DNA of 64,000 nt from Terriglobus roseus (lineage in GTDB: Bacteria > Acidobacteriota > Terriglobia > Terriglobales > Acidobacteriaceae). The notes beneath the pieces were generated by a model. That model saw only the letters and a program-made list of their open reading frames with translations, did no database searches and was not told the DNA's origin. The translations under genes were made by a program, and so were the position numbers. Shown here piece after piece: positions 25,409 to 33,751 of the stretch; positions within the stretch are counted from its first letter, which is position 1; every line of letters starts with the position of its first letter. The DNA is taken from NCBI RefSeq assembly GCF_900105625.1, contig NZ_FNSD01000001.1:1550001-1614000 (forward strand), read 5' to 3'.

Positions 25409-26707
25409 CTATCTTTTTAGCGCGGCCTTCAACGGTCCGACTTCGCCATCCGTCCTGCCCGGATTCAGATCGAGGAGCTTCGCAATAAAGCTGTAAACGT
25501 CGACGTTGTCGAAGCTTGGCAGCTTCACATCCTTCCGGATGTCAGGACCGATAGCAAGAAAGAATGACTTCATCTGGGGTACCTTGGCGACGTCATACCC
25601 GTGGTCAGCCAAGTCGGCCCTCGCTACGCCTGTCGCGGAGGGATGCACGATGATCGGTACGTTTGCAACGATGACGGGATCGCCAATCCGCGGATTACCG
25701 GTGTAGTGCAGGCGTTCGGGAACATCCTTCTGCCGGTATATCTCGAAGCGCTTATCGGGATGTGCCTTGAAGCTCTCGTAAACCTTCTCTTTTTCCGCTT
25801 CGGAATCCGGGTACATCAGCCATTCGGAAGTAACGGTGTGAGACAGGTCTGCGTACTGGTCCAGGTTGACCCAGTCATTGTCGTTTTGCACCATACCGTG
25901 ATCCGACACGATCACCAGGTCGACCGGCAGGCCCGATCGGTCGAGCCGCGAGCGCAACTCACTCATCAAGCCATCGACCACGTGCACGGCCTCATGCTCC
26001 TGCTCGGAATCCGGGCCATACCAGTGGCCGGCGTGATCTGTAGCGCTGAGGTACAGCGTCATCAGGTGAGGACGCTCCGCCGCGGGCAGTCGCAGCCACT
26101 TCGATATCTGATCGAGCCCGACGTGGCCGTCCAGGTAGTCCTGGAACTTCGCATACATCGTGGGCCGATGGCCGGCGACCTCTGCCTCCGAACCAGGCCA
26201 CATGAAGGTTGCCGCACGCATTCCCTGCTGCTCCGCCAGAGACCATAGCGGCACTCCCCCGTACCAGCTTCCGTCGCTGTTTGCGACGGGGTCCGTATAA
26301 CGGTAGCTCTGCTTCCGTTCCGGGTCATAGAAACTGTTCCGTACCAGGCCGTGATGCTCGGGATACAGCCCCGTCACCAACGTCCAGTGGTTGGGAAAGG
26401 TCAGAGACGGGTACGCCGGAATCATGCCGTCCGGAGCGGTCGCGCCCTGCTTCATCATGCCCTGCAGGTACGGGGCGCCGTGGTCTTTCGGGTAGCTGTA
26501 CCGGAATCCGTCCAGCGATACCAGCACAACGTAGTGCTGCTTTAACGCATGGGCGTCGTTCGGGGCGCCACCCGTATCCACAATCATGTCCGGCCTGGGG
26601 GTGACCGAGCCATAGGCAGTGTGCTGCGCGACGGCCTTCAGAGGGAGGAACGAACCGGCAATAACTCCAGCAAGAATGAAAGACCGAACGCAGGAAACAA
26701 AACTCAA
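25409..26707 (-). CDS. Secreted alkaline-phosphatase-superfamily phosphodiesterase (NPP type)
   Basis: 432-residue exported enzyme of the nucleotide pyrophosphatase/phosphodiesterase (NPP) group, which hydrolyses phosphodiester or pyrophosphate bonds of nucleotides or phospholipids. After a signal (FILAGVIAGSFLPLKAVAQ) the metal site begins with VLVSLDGFRYSY (Asp), the nucleophile Thr is in PSLTFPNHWT, then ATDHAGHWYGPDS and VIVSDHGM give further Asp/His ligands. The TTG start at 26707 has GAGGATCCCCG upstream. Only 104 bp separate it from hom upstream on the same strand. The substrate is not determinable; nucleotides would fit the purine genes nearby. Confidence 0.87.
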   Translation of the reverse strand: MSFVSCVRSFILAGVIAGSFLPLKAVAQHTAYGSVTPRPDMIVDTGGAPNDAHALKQHYVVLVSLDGFRYSYPKDHGAPYLQGMMKQGATAPDGMIPAYPSLTFPNHWTLVTGLYPEHHGLVRNSFYDPERKQSYRYTDPVANSDGSWYGGVPLWSLAEQQGMRAATFMWPGSEAEVAGHRPTMYAKFQDYLDGHVGLDQISKWLRLPAAERPHLMTLYLSATDHAGHWYGPDSEQEHEAVHVVDGLMSELRSRLDRSGLPVDLVIVSDHGMVQNDNDWVNLDQYADLSHTVTSEWLMYPDSEAEKEKVYESFKAHPDKRFEIYRQKDVPERLHYTGNPRIGDPVIVANVPIIVHPSATGVARADLADHGYDVAKVPQMKSFFLAIGPDIRKDVKLPSFDNVDVYSFIAKLLDLNPGRTDGEVGPLKAALKR

Positions 26708-26811
26708 CGGGGATCCTCAACCGGGGAGATCGCCGCCTGAAGAGGACGGCAGATACAGGATGCCGCGATCCGCTGAAGTTTCGATGAACCCGGCGCGGAA
26801 AGTCGCGACGT

Positions 26812-28113
26812 TTAGTCCTCTGCTCTGTCGCTCTCGGTCAGCATCTGCAGGCATAGCGGCTTCTCCAGCATCGTGTCCATCTTCGCGATCAGGCGAACCG
26901 CCTTCTCGACCGTGGATGTCAGGCAGGGCTCCGTTGTGACGACAAAGGGCAGTGCGTCCTTGGGATAGCCCGGGCGCTGCAGAATGCTGTCGATGTTCGC
27001 GCCAACCTTCGTCAGCGCACCGCTGATGGCGGACACAATACCGGGTTTGTCTCTCACGATGAAACGCAGGTAGTGCGGCGCAAGAAACTCGCCCGTCACA
27101 ACCTTTCGGCGCACCGGCAGCGACACCGAGTTGCTGCCATGGACCACGGCGAGCAGATCGCTCACGATTGCCACGGCCGTCGGATTCCCACCTGCACCAT
27201 GTCCGCTGAAGACGACGTCGCCACCGAAGTCGCCAGTGGTGACGACCATGTTTTGCGTGCCGTGGGACCACGCAATGGGCGAGGTCTTCGGCACCAGCAT
27301 GGGAGCAACACGAGCATGCAGCGTGGTGCCGATGTACTCGGCGCGGGCTATCTGCCGCACCGTGCAACCAAGCTCCTTCGCGTACGCGAAATCAATTGCC
27401 CCGACGTTACGGATCGTCTGTGCCGGCACCTCATCGGGGCTCATGCCGAACTGCATCGCCGCGCGCACCAGGATGCAAAGTTTCGCACGCGCGTCAAATC
27501 CGTCGACATCCGCGGAGGGATCGGCCTCCGCATAGCCCGCTGCCTGCGCCTGCTTCAATACATCCGCATACTCTGCGCCCTGTTCCATGTGCGACAGCAT
27601 GAAGTTGCACGTTCCATTAAGGATGCCGCTGAGACGCGTGATGCGGTCCCCCTGAAGGCCATGGAGCGTCGCCGGAATTACAGGCACGCCACCGGCAACG
27701 GCAGCGTTGTAGACCAGCACACGCTTGTTATCGCGAGCGAGCCTGGCGAGTCCCGCTCCTTTGTACGCAATGAGCTGCTTGTTCGCTGTCACAACGTGCT
27801 TGCCGCTCTTCAGCGCGGTCTTCAGCCAACCCTCGATCGGATCGATCCCGCCGATGGTCTCGATGATGACGTCAACCTTTGCGGAGAGGACGTCCTTAAT
27901 GTTCTCTGTCCAGACGATGCCTGCGCCGAGTCCCTTGGCCGTGGCCCCGGTCCGCTTACGCTCCACGTCGCGGTTGTAGATATGGGTGAGCTCGATGCCC
28001 GCGAAGCGCTGCGCACGCAGCAACTGCGCGACAGAGGAACCAACATTGCCAAAGCCAAGGATCGCCACACGCGTGGTCTTCGTTGTTGCTACCTTCTTCG
28101 CTGTCGTTGCCAT
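26812..28113 (-). CDS. hom: Homoserine dehydrogenase
   Basis: NAD(P)-dependent reduction of aspartate semialdehyde to homoserine, leading to threonine and methionine. Rossmann motif VAILGFGNVGSSV at residues 16-28, then IIETIGG and VVTANKQLIA, the homoserine-binding LNGTCNFMLSHM, and GYAEADPSADVDGFDA. The C-terminal 80 residues form an ACT domain (RFIVRDKPGIVSAISGAL), where amino-acid feedback normally acts. The ATG at 28113 lies 2 bp after the guaD stop, so the two are likely one operon. Confidence 0.94.
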   Translation of the reverse strand: MATTAKKVATTKTTRVAILGFGNVGSSVAQLLRAQRFAGIELTHIYNRDVERKRTGATAKGLGAGIVWTENIKDVLSAKVDVIIETIGGIDPIEGWLKTALKSGKHVVTANKQLIAYKGAGLARLARDNKRVLVYNAAVAGGVPVIPATLHGLQGDRITRLSGILNGTCNFMLSHMEQGAEYADVLKQAQAAGYAEADPSADVDGFDARAKLCILVRAAMQFGMSPDEVPAQTIRNVGAIDFAYAKELGCTVRQIARAEYIGTTLHARVAPMLVPKTSPIAWSHGTQNMVVTTGDFGGDVVFSGHGAGGNPTAVAIVSDLLAVVHGSNSVSLPVRRKVVTGEFLAPHYLRFIVRDKPGIVSAISGALTKVGANIDSILQRPGYPKDALPFVVTTEPCLTSTVEKAVRLIAKMDTMLEKPLCLQMLTESDRAED

Positions 28114-28115
28114 GC

Positions 28116-28601
28116 CTAGTAGTCGATCCTTTCGCTGCTCTGCTTCCAAACGTCGAAGGACTCGATCGCCTCATCACCCAGCACCTGCTGGAATGGAATG
28201 CGTCGCTCCTCGATGGGCCGCTTCACTTCGTCATAGAGAAAACTATCGTCGAAACCCGCTGCTGCAGCGTCCGACTTTGTGTTGCCGTAGAAGATCGTCC
28301 GGCATCGTGACCAGTACAGCGCTGCCAGGCACATGGGGCACGGCTCACACGAGGTATACACATCACACTCGTCCAGTTGAAACGATTCAATGTTGCGACA
28401 CGCCGCGCGAATTGCGTTCACTTCGGCATGCGCCGTAGGGTCATTGGTGCTGGTTACGGAGTTCGCAGCGGCTGCGATGACTTCCCCGTTCCGAACCACA
28501 ACCGCACCGAACGGACCACCTTTGCCGGATCGGACATTCTCTGTCGCAAGGTCGATCGCCATACGCATGAACTTCGGGTCGGGCTGCACTGTACTTGCCA
28601 T
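28116..28601 (-). CDS. guaD: Guanine deaminase-type nucleoside/base deaminase
   Basis: 161-residue zinc deaminase of the cytidine-deaminase fold, converting guanine to xanthine. Zinc site: TAHAEVNAI (His58, Glu60) and PCPMC (Cys88, Cys91). GGPFGAVVVRNGEVI and the C-terminal FQQVLGDEAIESFDVWK resemble Bacillus GuaD. Position beside a urate-degradation operon and upstream of a xanthine dehydrogenase supports guanine as substrate rather than tRNA adenosine. The ATG at 28601 leaves only 29 bp to the divergent allB start; an internal ATG at 28568 is possible. Confidence 0.88.
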   Translation of the reverse strand: MASTVQPDPKFMRMAIDLATENVRSGKGGPFGAVVVRNGEVIAAAANSVTSTNDPTAHAEVNAIRAACRNIESFQLDECDVYTSCEPCPMCLAALYWSRCRTIFYGNTKSDAAAAGFDDSFLYDEVKRPIEERRIPFQQVLGDEAIESFDVWKQSSERIDY

Positions 28602-28630
28602 CACCGCAAGTATCGCAGGGCTGCGCGATA

Positions 28631-29995
28631 ATGGCGAGCATGCAACAGGCATGGATCTCGCAGCGCGTCGTCACCCCTATGGCAGAGCATCCCGGCGCCG
28701 TGCTGGTGGAAGACGGCATCATCGTGGACGTGTGCGGCATCAGCGCCGTGCCCAGTGGCATGACTGTGCACGACCTGGGCGAGCTCACGCTGATGCCGGG
28801 GCTCGTGGACTCCCATGTCCATATCAATGAGCCCGGCCGCACGGATTGGGAAGGCTTCGAGACGGCAACACGCGCTGCTGCTGCCGGTGGCTATACGACA
28901 CTGATCGACATGCCATTGAACTGCCTGCCGGAGACGACAACCGTCGCCGCGCTTGAGGCAAAGCGTGAAGCTGCGCAGGGTCAGTGCCGCGTCGATTGGA
29001 TGAGCTGGGGCGGCGCGGTCGATGGCAACGCAGCTCACCTGCAACCACTGGCCGATGCCGGTGTGCCTGGCTACAAATGCTTCTTGGTGTACCCCGGCTG
29101 CGAAGGATTCACGAGCATTGACGCGGCGAATCTGGAAGCCGCGCTACCCGTCATCACGCAGACGGGACTGCCCCTGCTGGTGCATGCGGAACTGCAGGCG
29201 CCCATCGACGCTGCTGCGACTGCCTTGCCCCGCGCAGACGATCCGGCGTGGCGACAGTACGCAAACTATCTTGCATCGCGTCCCGACGAGGCAGAGCTTG
29301 CGGCGATCACCATGCTGCTTGATCTCTGCCGCCGCTATCGCTTCCGGCTGCACATCGTGCACCTTGCGACCGCGCAGGCCGTGGAGATGCTGCGCTCCGC
29401 CAAGGCCGAGGGTCTTCCCGTCACCGTTGAGACCTGCCCCCACTACCTGCACCTGTATGCCGAAGCTATCCCCGACGGCGCCACCGAGTTCAAGTGCGCT
29501 CCCCCCGTGCGTTCCAAGGCAAACCGCGAAGCGCTTTGGAAGGCCCTTGCCGCCGGCGTGATTGATCTCGTCGCAACAGACCACTCACCGTGTCCGCCCG
29601 CCATGAAGCGCCGGGAAGATGGACGCTTCAATGTGGCATGGGGCGGCATTGCGAGCCTGTCGACTGCGCTGCCCGTCATGTGGACCGAGGCACATGCGCG
29701 CGGCTTTACGCTACGCGATCTGGCTCGATGGATGAGCGGCGCGCCGGCCGCGCTCGCGGGTCTGCGACATCGCGTAGGCGGCATTGAACCGGGCCGCGAT
29801 GCCAACTTCATCGTCTTCGATCCGGAGGGAGAAACCTTCGTTACAGAAGATGCGCTGCACTATCGCCACAAGGTTTCGCCGTACATGGGCGAACGTCTGC
29901 GCGGTCGCGTGCATAAGACAGTGCTGCGCGGCCAGACTGTTTATACCAATGGCTCTTTTCCGGGTCCCAACGTCGGGACCGAATACAAACGATAA
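28631..29995 (+). CDS. allB: Allantoinase
   Basis: Opens the hydantoin ring of allantoin to allantoate. The metal site begins GLVDSHVHINEPGRTDWEGF (His62, His64); the bridging carbamylated lysine is Lys149 in VPGYKCFLVYP; further ligands lie in VHAE, HIVHLAT and LVATDHSPC. All are typical of the cyclic amidohydrolase fold. The ATG at 28631 lacks a strong ribosome-binding site; another ATG lies at 28640. First gene of the plus-strand ureide operon. 454 residues. Confidence 0.94.
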   Translation: MASMQQAWISQRVVTPMAEHPGAVLVEDGIIVDVCGISAVPSGMTVHDLGELTLMPGLVDSHVHINEPGRTDWEGFETATRAAAAGGYTTLIDMPLNCLPETTTVAALEAKREAAQGQCRVDWMSWGGAVDGNAAHLQPLADAGVPGYKCFLVYPGCEGFTSIDAANLEAALPVITQTGLPLLVHAELQAPIDAAATALPRADDPAWRQYANYLASRPDEAELAAITMLLDLCRRYRFRLHIVHLATAQAVEMLRSAKAEGLPVTVETCPHYLHLYAEAIPDGATEFKCAPPVRSKANREALWKALAAGVIDLVATDHSPCPPAMKRREDGRFNVAWGGIASLSTALPVMWTEAHARGFTLRDLARWMSGAPAALAGLRHRVGGIEPGRDANFIVFDPEGETFVTEDALHYRHKVSPYMGERLRGRVHKTVLRGQTVYTNGSFPGPNVGTEYKR

Positions 29996-30050
29996 GTACC
30001 TCGAACAATGCAGCGATGTATGCTGCTGCCAATAAGCGTGTGGGGTGCGG

Positions 30051-30581
30051 ATGAGTTACCTGGACGAATGGAACGCAATGAGCGCCGACTCTGCTGCCGA
30101 TGCAGCGCTACCCTGCTGCGGATCGCAGGCGTGGGCACGCGGACTTGCATCGCGACGTCCGCTCAGCACGCTGCCTGAGTTGCTGGCTGCAAGCGATGCT
30201 GCGTGGTGGTCGCTTCCCGCAGTCGACTGGCAGAAAGCCTTTGAGACCCATCCACGCATCGGCGAGCAGCATGCACAAACCGCAGTTATGGACACGTCGC
30301 TGCAGTGGAGCGCGGGCGAACAGAGTTCTGCCATGCTAAGCGATGATGCCGCGAAGGCGCGACTCGCCGAAGGCAATCGCGCCTACGAGGCAAAGTTTGG
30401 CCGTATTTATATCGTGTGCGCGACAGGCAAGAGCGCGCAGGAGATGCTCACGATCCTGGAGCGTCGCATGCATAACAACGCCGAAGACGAACTGCATGAA
30501 TCCGCGGAGCAGCAGCGGCAAATCACACACATTCGTCTTCGGAAATGGCTGACGCAGAAGGAAGAGGAGCAGACCGCGTGA
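30051..30581 (+). CDS. uraD: OHCU decarboxylase
   Basis: Decarboxylates 2-oxo-4-hydroxy-4-carboxy-5-ureidoimidazoline to S-allantoin. The catalytic His is in FETHPRIGEQHA, and the family signature continues with FGRIYIVCATGKSAQEML and LERRMHNNAEDEL. 176 residues from the ATG at 30051; a GTG six bases earlier is possible. Its stop TGA overlaps the uraH GTG (GTGA). Confidence 0.93.
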   Translation: MSYLDEWNAMSADSAADAALPCCGSQAWARGLASRRPLSTLPELLAASDAAWWSLPAVDWQKAFETHPRIGEQHAQTAVMDTSLQWSAGEQSSAMLSDDAAKARLAEGNRAYEAKFGRIYIVCATGKSAQEMLTILERRMHNNAEDELHESAEQQRQITHIRLRKWLTQKEEEQTA

Positions 30582-30916
30582 GTATCTCAACGCACATCCT
30601 GAATACGTCCACCGGACGCCCCGCAGTACATGTCCCGGTTGAGTTGGACTTCATGCTCGAAGGCGAATGGGTCACCATGAACGCCGCGCATACTGACAAT
30701 GATGGTCGGGTAAAACATCTGCTGCCCGAAGGTGAAGCCATGCTGCCGGGGATTTACTGCGCACGCTTTGCAACCGGTATCTATTTTGAGCGCGAGAATG
30801 TAAAAGGCCTCTACCCGTATATTGAAATCACCTTTTTTGTCATGCCCGATCAGGTTCACTACCACATCCCGCTGCTCCTCACACCCAACAGTTACACCAC
30901 GTATCGCGGCAGCTGA
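30578..30916 (+). CDS. uraH: 5-hydroxyisourate hydrolase (transthyretin-like)
   Basis: Hydrolyses 5-hydroxyisourate, the unstable product of uricase, to OHCU. The protein begins MSISTHILNTSTGRPAVHV and ends with the diagnostic YRGS. Length 112 matches the family. GTG start at 30578, with GAAGAGGAGC upstream; the longer frame from 30545 overlaps uraD needlessly. Located between uraD and uricase in the operon. Confidence 0.95.
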   Translation: MSISTHILNTSTGRPAVHVPVELDFMLEGEWVTMNAAHTDNDGRVKHLLPEGEAMLPGIYCARFATGIYFERENVKGLYPYIEITFFVMPDQVHYHIPLLLTPNSYTTYRGS

Positions 30917-30939
30917 AGTTCTGAAGACCTAGGAGAGCC

Positions 30940-31785
30940 ATGGCCATTCTGCAGGAGAACAAATACGGCAAGAGCGGTGTCCGCTTGGTAAAGGTGATAC
31001 GCAATGGTGCGGTGCATCGCGTGCGCGAGTGGACTGTGCGCGTGTTGCTGGAGGGCGATTTCGAGACGGCACACACTGCCGGTGACAACTCGAAGATTCT
31101 GCCGACCGACACCATGAAGAACACCGTGTACTCACGCGCCAAAGAATCGAAGGCGGAGTCGATGGAAGAGTTCGCTCATGAATTGATCGACTTCCTACTC
31201 CGCCGCAACGCGCAGGTCTCTGCTGCAGAAGTACACATTGAGCAGGTGATGTGGAAGCGTCTCACCATCGATGGAGATCTGCATCCGCACAGCTTCATGC
31301 GGGGCAGCGATGAGTTACAGACGACCACCATCCGTCGCGCTAAAAACGGCGACCAATCGCTCGTCAGCGGCCTCTACAACATGATTGTCCTTAAGACCAC
31401 GAAGTCAGCCTTCGAGGGCTACATCAAGGATGATCTGACAACTTTGAAGGAAGCCGCCGACCGGCTCTTCGAAACATCCGTGACTGCATCATGGCTCTAT
31501 CGCGGCAATGTCACGGACTACGAAGCGAAACGCACGAACATCCGCGAATCGATGTTAAGAACCTTTGCAACGCATGATTCAAAGTCGGTTCAGCAGACAC
31601 TCTTTGCCATGGCGGAAGGTGCGCTGGCTGCGGTCCCGGAACTGCTTGAGATAACCCTCACGATGCCGAACATCCATAACATCCCGGTGGACCTGAAGGT
31701 CTTCGGCCAGGAGAATGCCAATGAAGTCTTCATGCCGATCAGCGATCCGTCCGGATACATCCACGCGCGGGTGACGCGGGATTGA
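30940..31785 (+). CDS. Urate oxidase (cofactor-independent uricase)
   Basis: Oxidises urate with O2 to 5-hydroxyisourate and H2O2. Motifs: NKYGKSGVRLVKV with the catalytic Lys11, GDNSKILPTDTMKNTVYS with the Thr56-Asp57 pair, and EVHIEQVMWKRL; the later TTKSAFEGYIKDDLTTL and MPNIHNIPVDL are also typical. 281 residues, without an extra decarboxylase domain. ATG follows TAGGAGAGCC. Four-base overlap with allC downstream. Confidence 0.96.
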   Translation: MAILQENKYGKSGVRLVKVIRNGAVHRVREWTVRVLLEGDFETAHTAGDNSKILPTDTMKNTVYSRAKESKAESMEEFAHELIDFLLRRNAQVSAAEVHIEQVMWKRLTIDGDLHPHSFMRGSDELQTTTIRRAKNGDQSLVSGLYNMIVLKTTKSAFEGYIKDDLTTLKEAADRLFETSVTASWLYRGNVTDYEAKRTNIRESMLRTFATHDSKSVQQTLFAMAEGALAAVPELLEITLTMPNIHNIPVDLKVFGQENANEVFMPISDPSGYIHARVTRD

Positions 31786-33005
31786 ACGACGCAACTCAAG
31801 TGATTGCGCGTTGCCGCGAGCTTGCTCGCATCACCGACGTTGAAGGCGAAACAACGCGCACGTTTCTCTCGCCCGCAATGCGTCGTGCGAATCAACTGGT
31901 CGCGACGTGGATGCGAGAAGCCGGCCTGACCACACGAGTGGACGCGGCAGGAAATCTGCGCGGATCGCGTCCCTCTCCACACAAGAACGCAAAGACACTC
32001 ATCCTTGCATCGCACCTGGACACGGTACCGAATGCTGGCGCGTTCGATGGAGTGCTGGGCGTCATGATGGCACTGGCGGTCGTTGATTCTCTTCAGGACA
32101 CAGCGCTGCCCTTTCACGTGGAAGTCATCGCATTCTCCGAAGAGGAGGGTGTGCGGTTCGGCGTGCCCTTTATCGGATCGCGCGCGATCGTTGGATCGAT
32201 GGATGATGCGCTCCTAGCACGCGAGGATCTGACCGGTACCAGTGTGCGTGCGGCGATCCACACATACGGGCTGGACGCTGCGCAGTTACCGGACGCTGTT
32301 GTGCCGGACGCGCTTGGATACCTTGAGTTTCACATCGAACAGGGGCCCGCGCTTGAGAGCGAAGGCCTGCCGCTGGGCGTGGTGGAGACAATCGCTGGGC
32401 AGAGTCGGTATGAGGTTCGGTTCACCGGCGTAGCGAACCATGCCGGCACGACGCCGATGCCGTTGCGACATGATGCGATGAGCGCAGCCGCGCAGTGGAT
32501 CACAGAAGTTGAAACGTATGCCAGGGCGACGCGCGGGTTGGTCGCAACCGTCGGGTCGGTCGTGACGATACCGGGCGCTGGCAACGTCATTGCCGGGGCG
32601 GTGCATGCAACGCTCGACGTGCGTTCCGCGAATGACAGCGTGCGCGATGATGCGATAACGCATCTCCTGAACTTTGCAAAGTCTTGCGGCGACTCGCGCG
32701 GTGTTGCGGTCGCGTCGACGCAGCGCTTGGCGCAGGCTGCCGTGCCGATGGATTTTGACTTACTGACCCTGCTCGAAGATGCGGTGGATGGCACCGGCAA
32801 TGTCATTCGCAGGATGGTGAGTGGAGCCGGCCATGATGCGATGATCGTAGCTCCCTACATACCAGCGGCAATGTTGTTTCTGCGGACTCCGCGTGGCCTC
32901 AGCCACCACCCGGATGAGGCGGTGCTGCCTGCCGATGTACAGTTGGGTCTGGATGCGGGAACCGCCTTTGTGCGGCTGCTGGCCGCACGGGAGAACGCTC
33001 GATGA
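31782..33005 (+). CDS. allC: Allantoate amidohydrolase (M20 family)
   Basis: Hydrolyses allantoate to S-ureidoglycine, CO2 and ammonia. Dinuclear metal site of M20 amidases: ASHLDTVPNAGAFDGVLG (His78, Asp89), SEEEGVRFG, LEFHIEQGPALE and LSHHPDE. The NHAGTTPMPLRHDAM stretch is the substrate-binding pattern of allantoate/carbamoyl amidohydrolases. 407 residues; TTG start overlaps the uricase stop. The next gene makes ureidoglycolate from its product, which fixes the substrate choice over N-carbamoyl amino acids. Confidence 0.92.
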   Translation: MNDATQVIARCRELARITDVEGETTRTFLSPAMRRANQLVATWMREAGLTTRVDAAGNLRGSRPSPHKNAKTLILASHLDTVPNAGAFDGVLGVMMALAVVDSLQDTALPFHVEVIAFSEEEGVRFGVPFIGSRAIVGSMDDALLAREDLTGTSVRAAIHTYGLDAAQLPDAVVPDALGYLEFHIEQGPALESEGLPLGVVETIAGQSRYEVRFTGVANHAGTTPMPLRHDAMSAAAQWITEVETYARATRGLVATVGSVVTIPGAGNVIAGAVHATLDVRSANDSVRDDAITHLLNFAKSCGDSRGVAVASTQRLAQAAVPMDFDLLTLLEDAVDGTGNVIRRMVSGAGHDAMIVAPYIPAAMLFLRTPRGLSHHPDEAVLPADVQLGLDAGTAFVRLLAARENAR

Positions 33006-33751
33006 GCATGCACAGACTGGGTGAAACGCGGAGCCGACGCGCGCTCGATCACCTGTTGCAGACACCCGACACCTTCGTGTGGTCGCCGCTGCCCGGCATG
33101 GTGAACGCCACGGCATGCGTGCATGCTGCACCGGCCCTGGGTGCAAACTTTACGCAGTACACCGCAAGCTTCGAAGCAGGTGGCTCACTTGGCCCGCATG
33201 TCGGATCGCGCTTCGTCTTTGTGACGGAAGGGTCGTTACACTTTGCCTCGGAAGGTCACAGCGCGACCCTTGGGATTGGGGGGTATTGTTACCTCCCGCC
33301 CGGCCTCACACACACCATCACTGCAGACGCGGCCGCACGCGCACAGGTAATCGAGAAGTCTTATGTACCCCTCGACGGAGTGGCCGCCCCGCAGTTATTG
33401 CTTGCGAGTGAGGGAAGCATTCCAGGAGCACCCTTAAATGGTGACGATGCGTTGCAGGTACGTGCTCTGCTGCCGCCGGATGTCGCCTTCGACTTCGCGG
33501 TGAACACCATGGAGTATCAACCCGGCGCATCGCTCAGCCTGGTAGAAATCCACGTTATGGAACACGGCCTGACGATGCTCGAAGGCGAAGGAATCTATCG
33601 GCTCGGCGAAAGCTGGTACCCCGTCACCAAAGGCGACTTCATCTGGATGGGACCTTACTGCCCACAGTGGTTTGGGGCGCTGGGCAAGCAGCCCGCGAAA
33701 TACCTGATCTACAAAGACTGGAACCGGCATCCGATGGCGGTGAAGCGATGA
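33002..33751 (+). CDS. allE: (S)-ureidoglycine aminohydrolase (bicupin)
   Basis: Releases ammonia from S-ureidoglycine to give S-ureidoglycolate. Two cupin domains in 249 residues; the C-terminal cupin carries the metal set in VEIHVMEHGLTMLEGEGIYR and the signature FIWMGPYCPQWFGALGK, then YLIYKDWNRHP. These closely match YlbA/UGHY proteins. ATG overlaps the allC stop by 4 bp, and its own stop overlaps the next start by 4 bp. Confidence 0.94.
   Translation: MSMHRLGETRSRRALDHLLQTPDTFVWSPLPGMVNATACVHAAPALGANFTQYTASFEAGGSLGPHVGSRFVFVTEGSLHFASEGHSATLGIGGYCYLPPGLTHTITADAAARAQVIEKSYVPLDGVAAPQLLLASEGSIPGAPLNGDDALQVRALLPPDVAFDFAVNTMEYQPGASLSLVEIHVMEHGLTMLEGEGIYRLGESWYPVTKGDFIWMGPYCPQWFGALGKQPAKYLIYKDWNRHPMAVKR

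Noticed and set aside
27073-28119. Plus-strand open frame of about 348 residues
   Set aside because: Antisense to hom, which has intact Rossmann and ACT domains.
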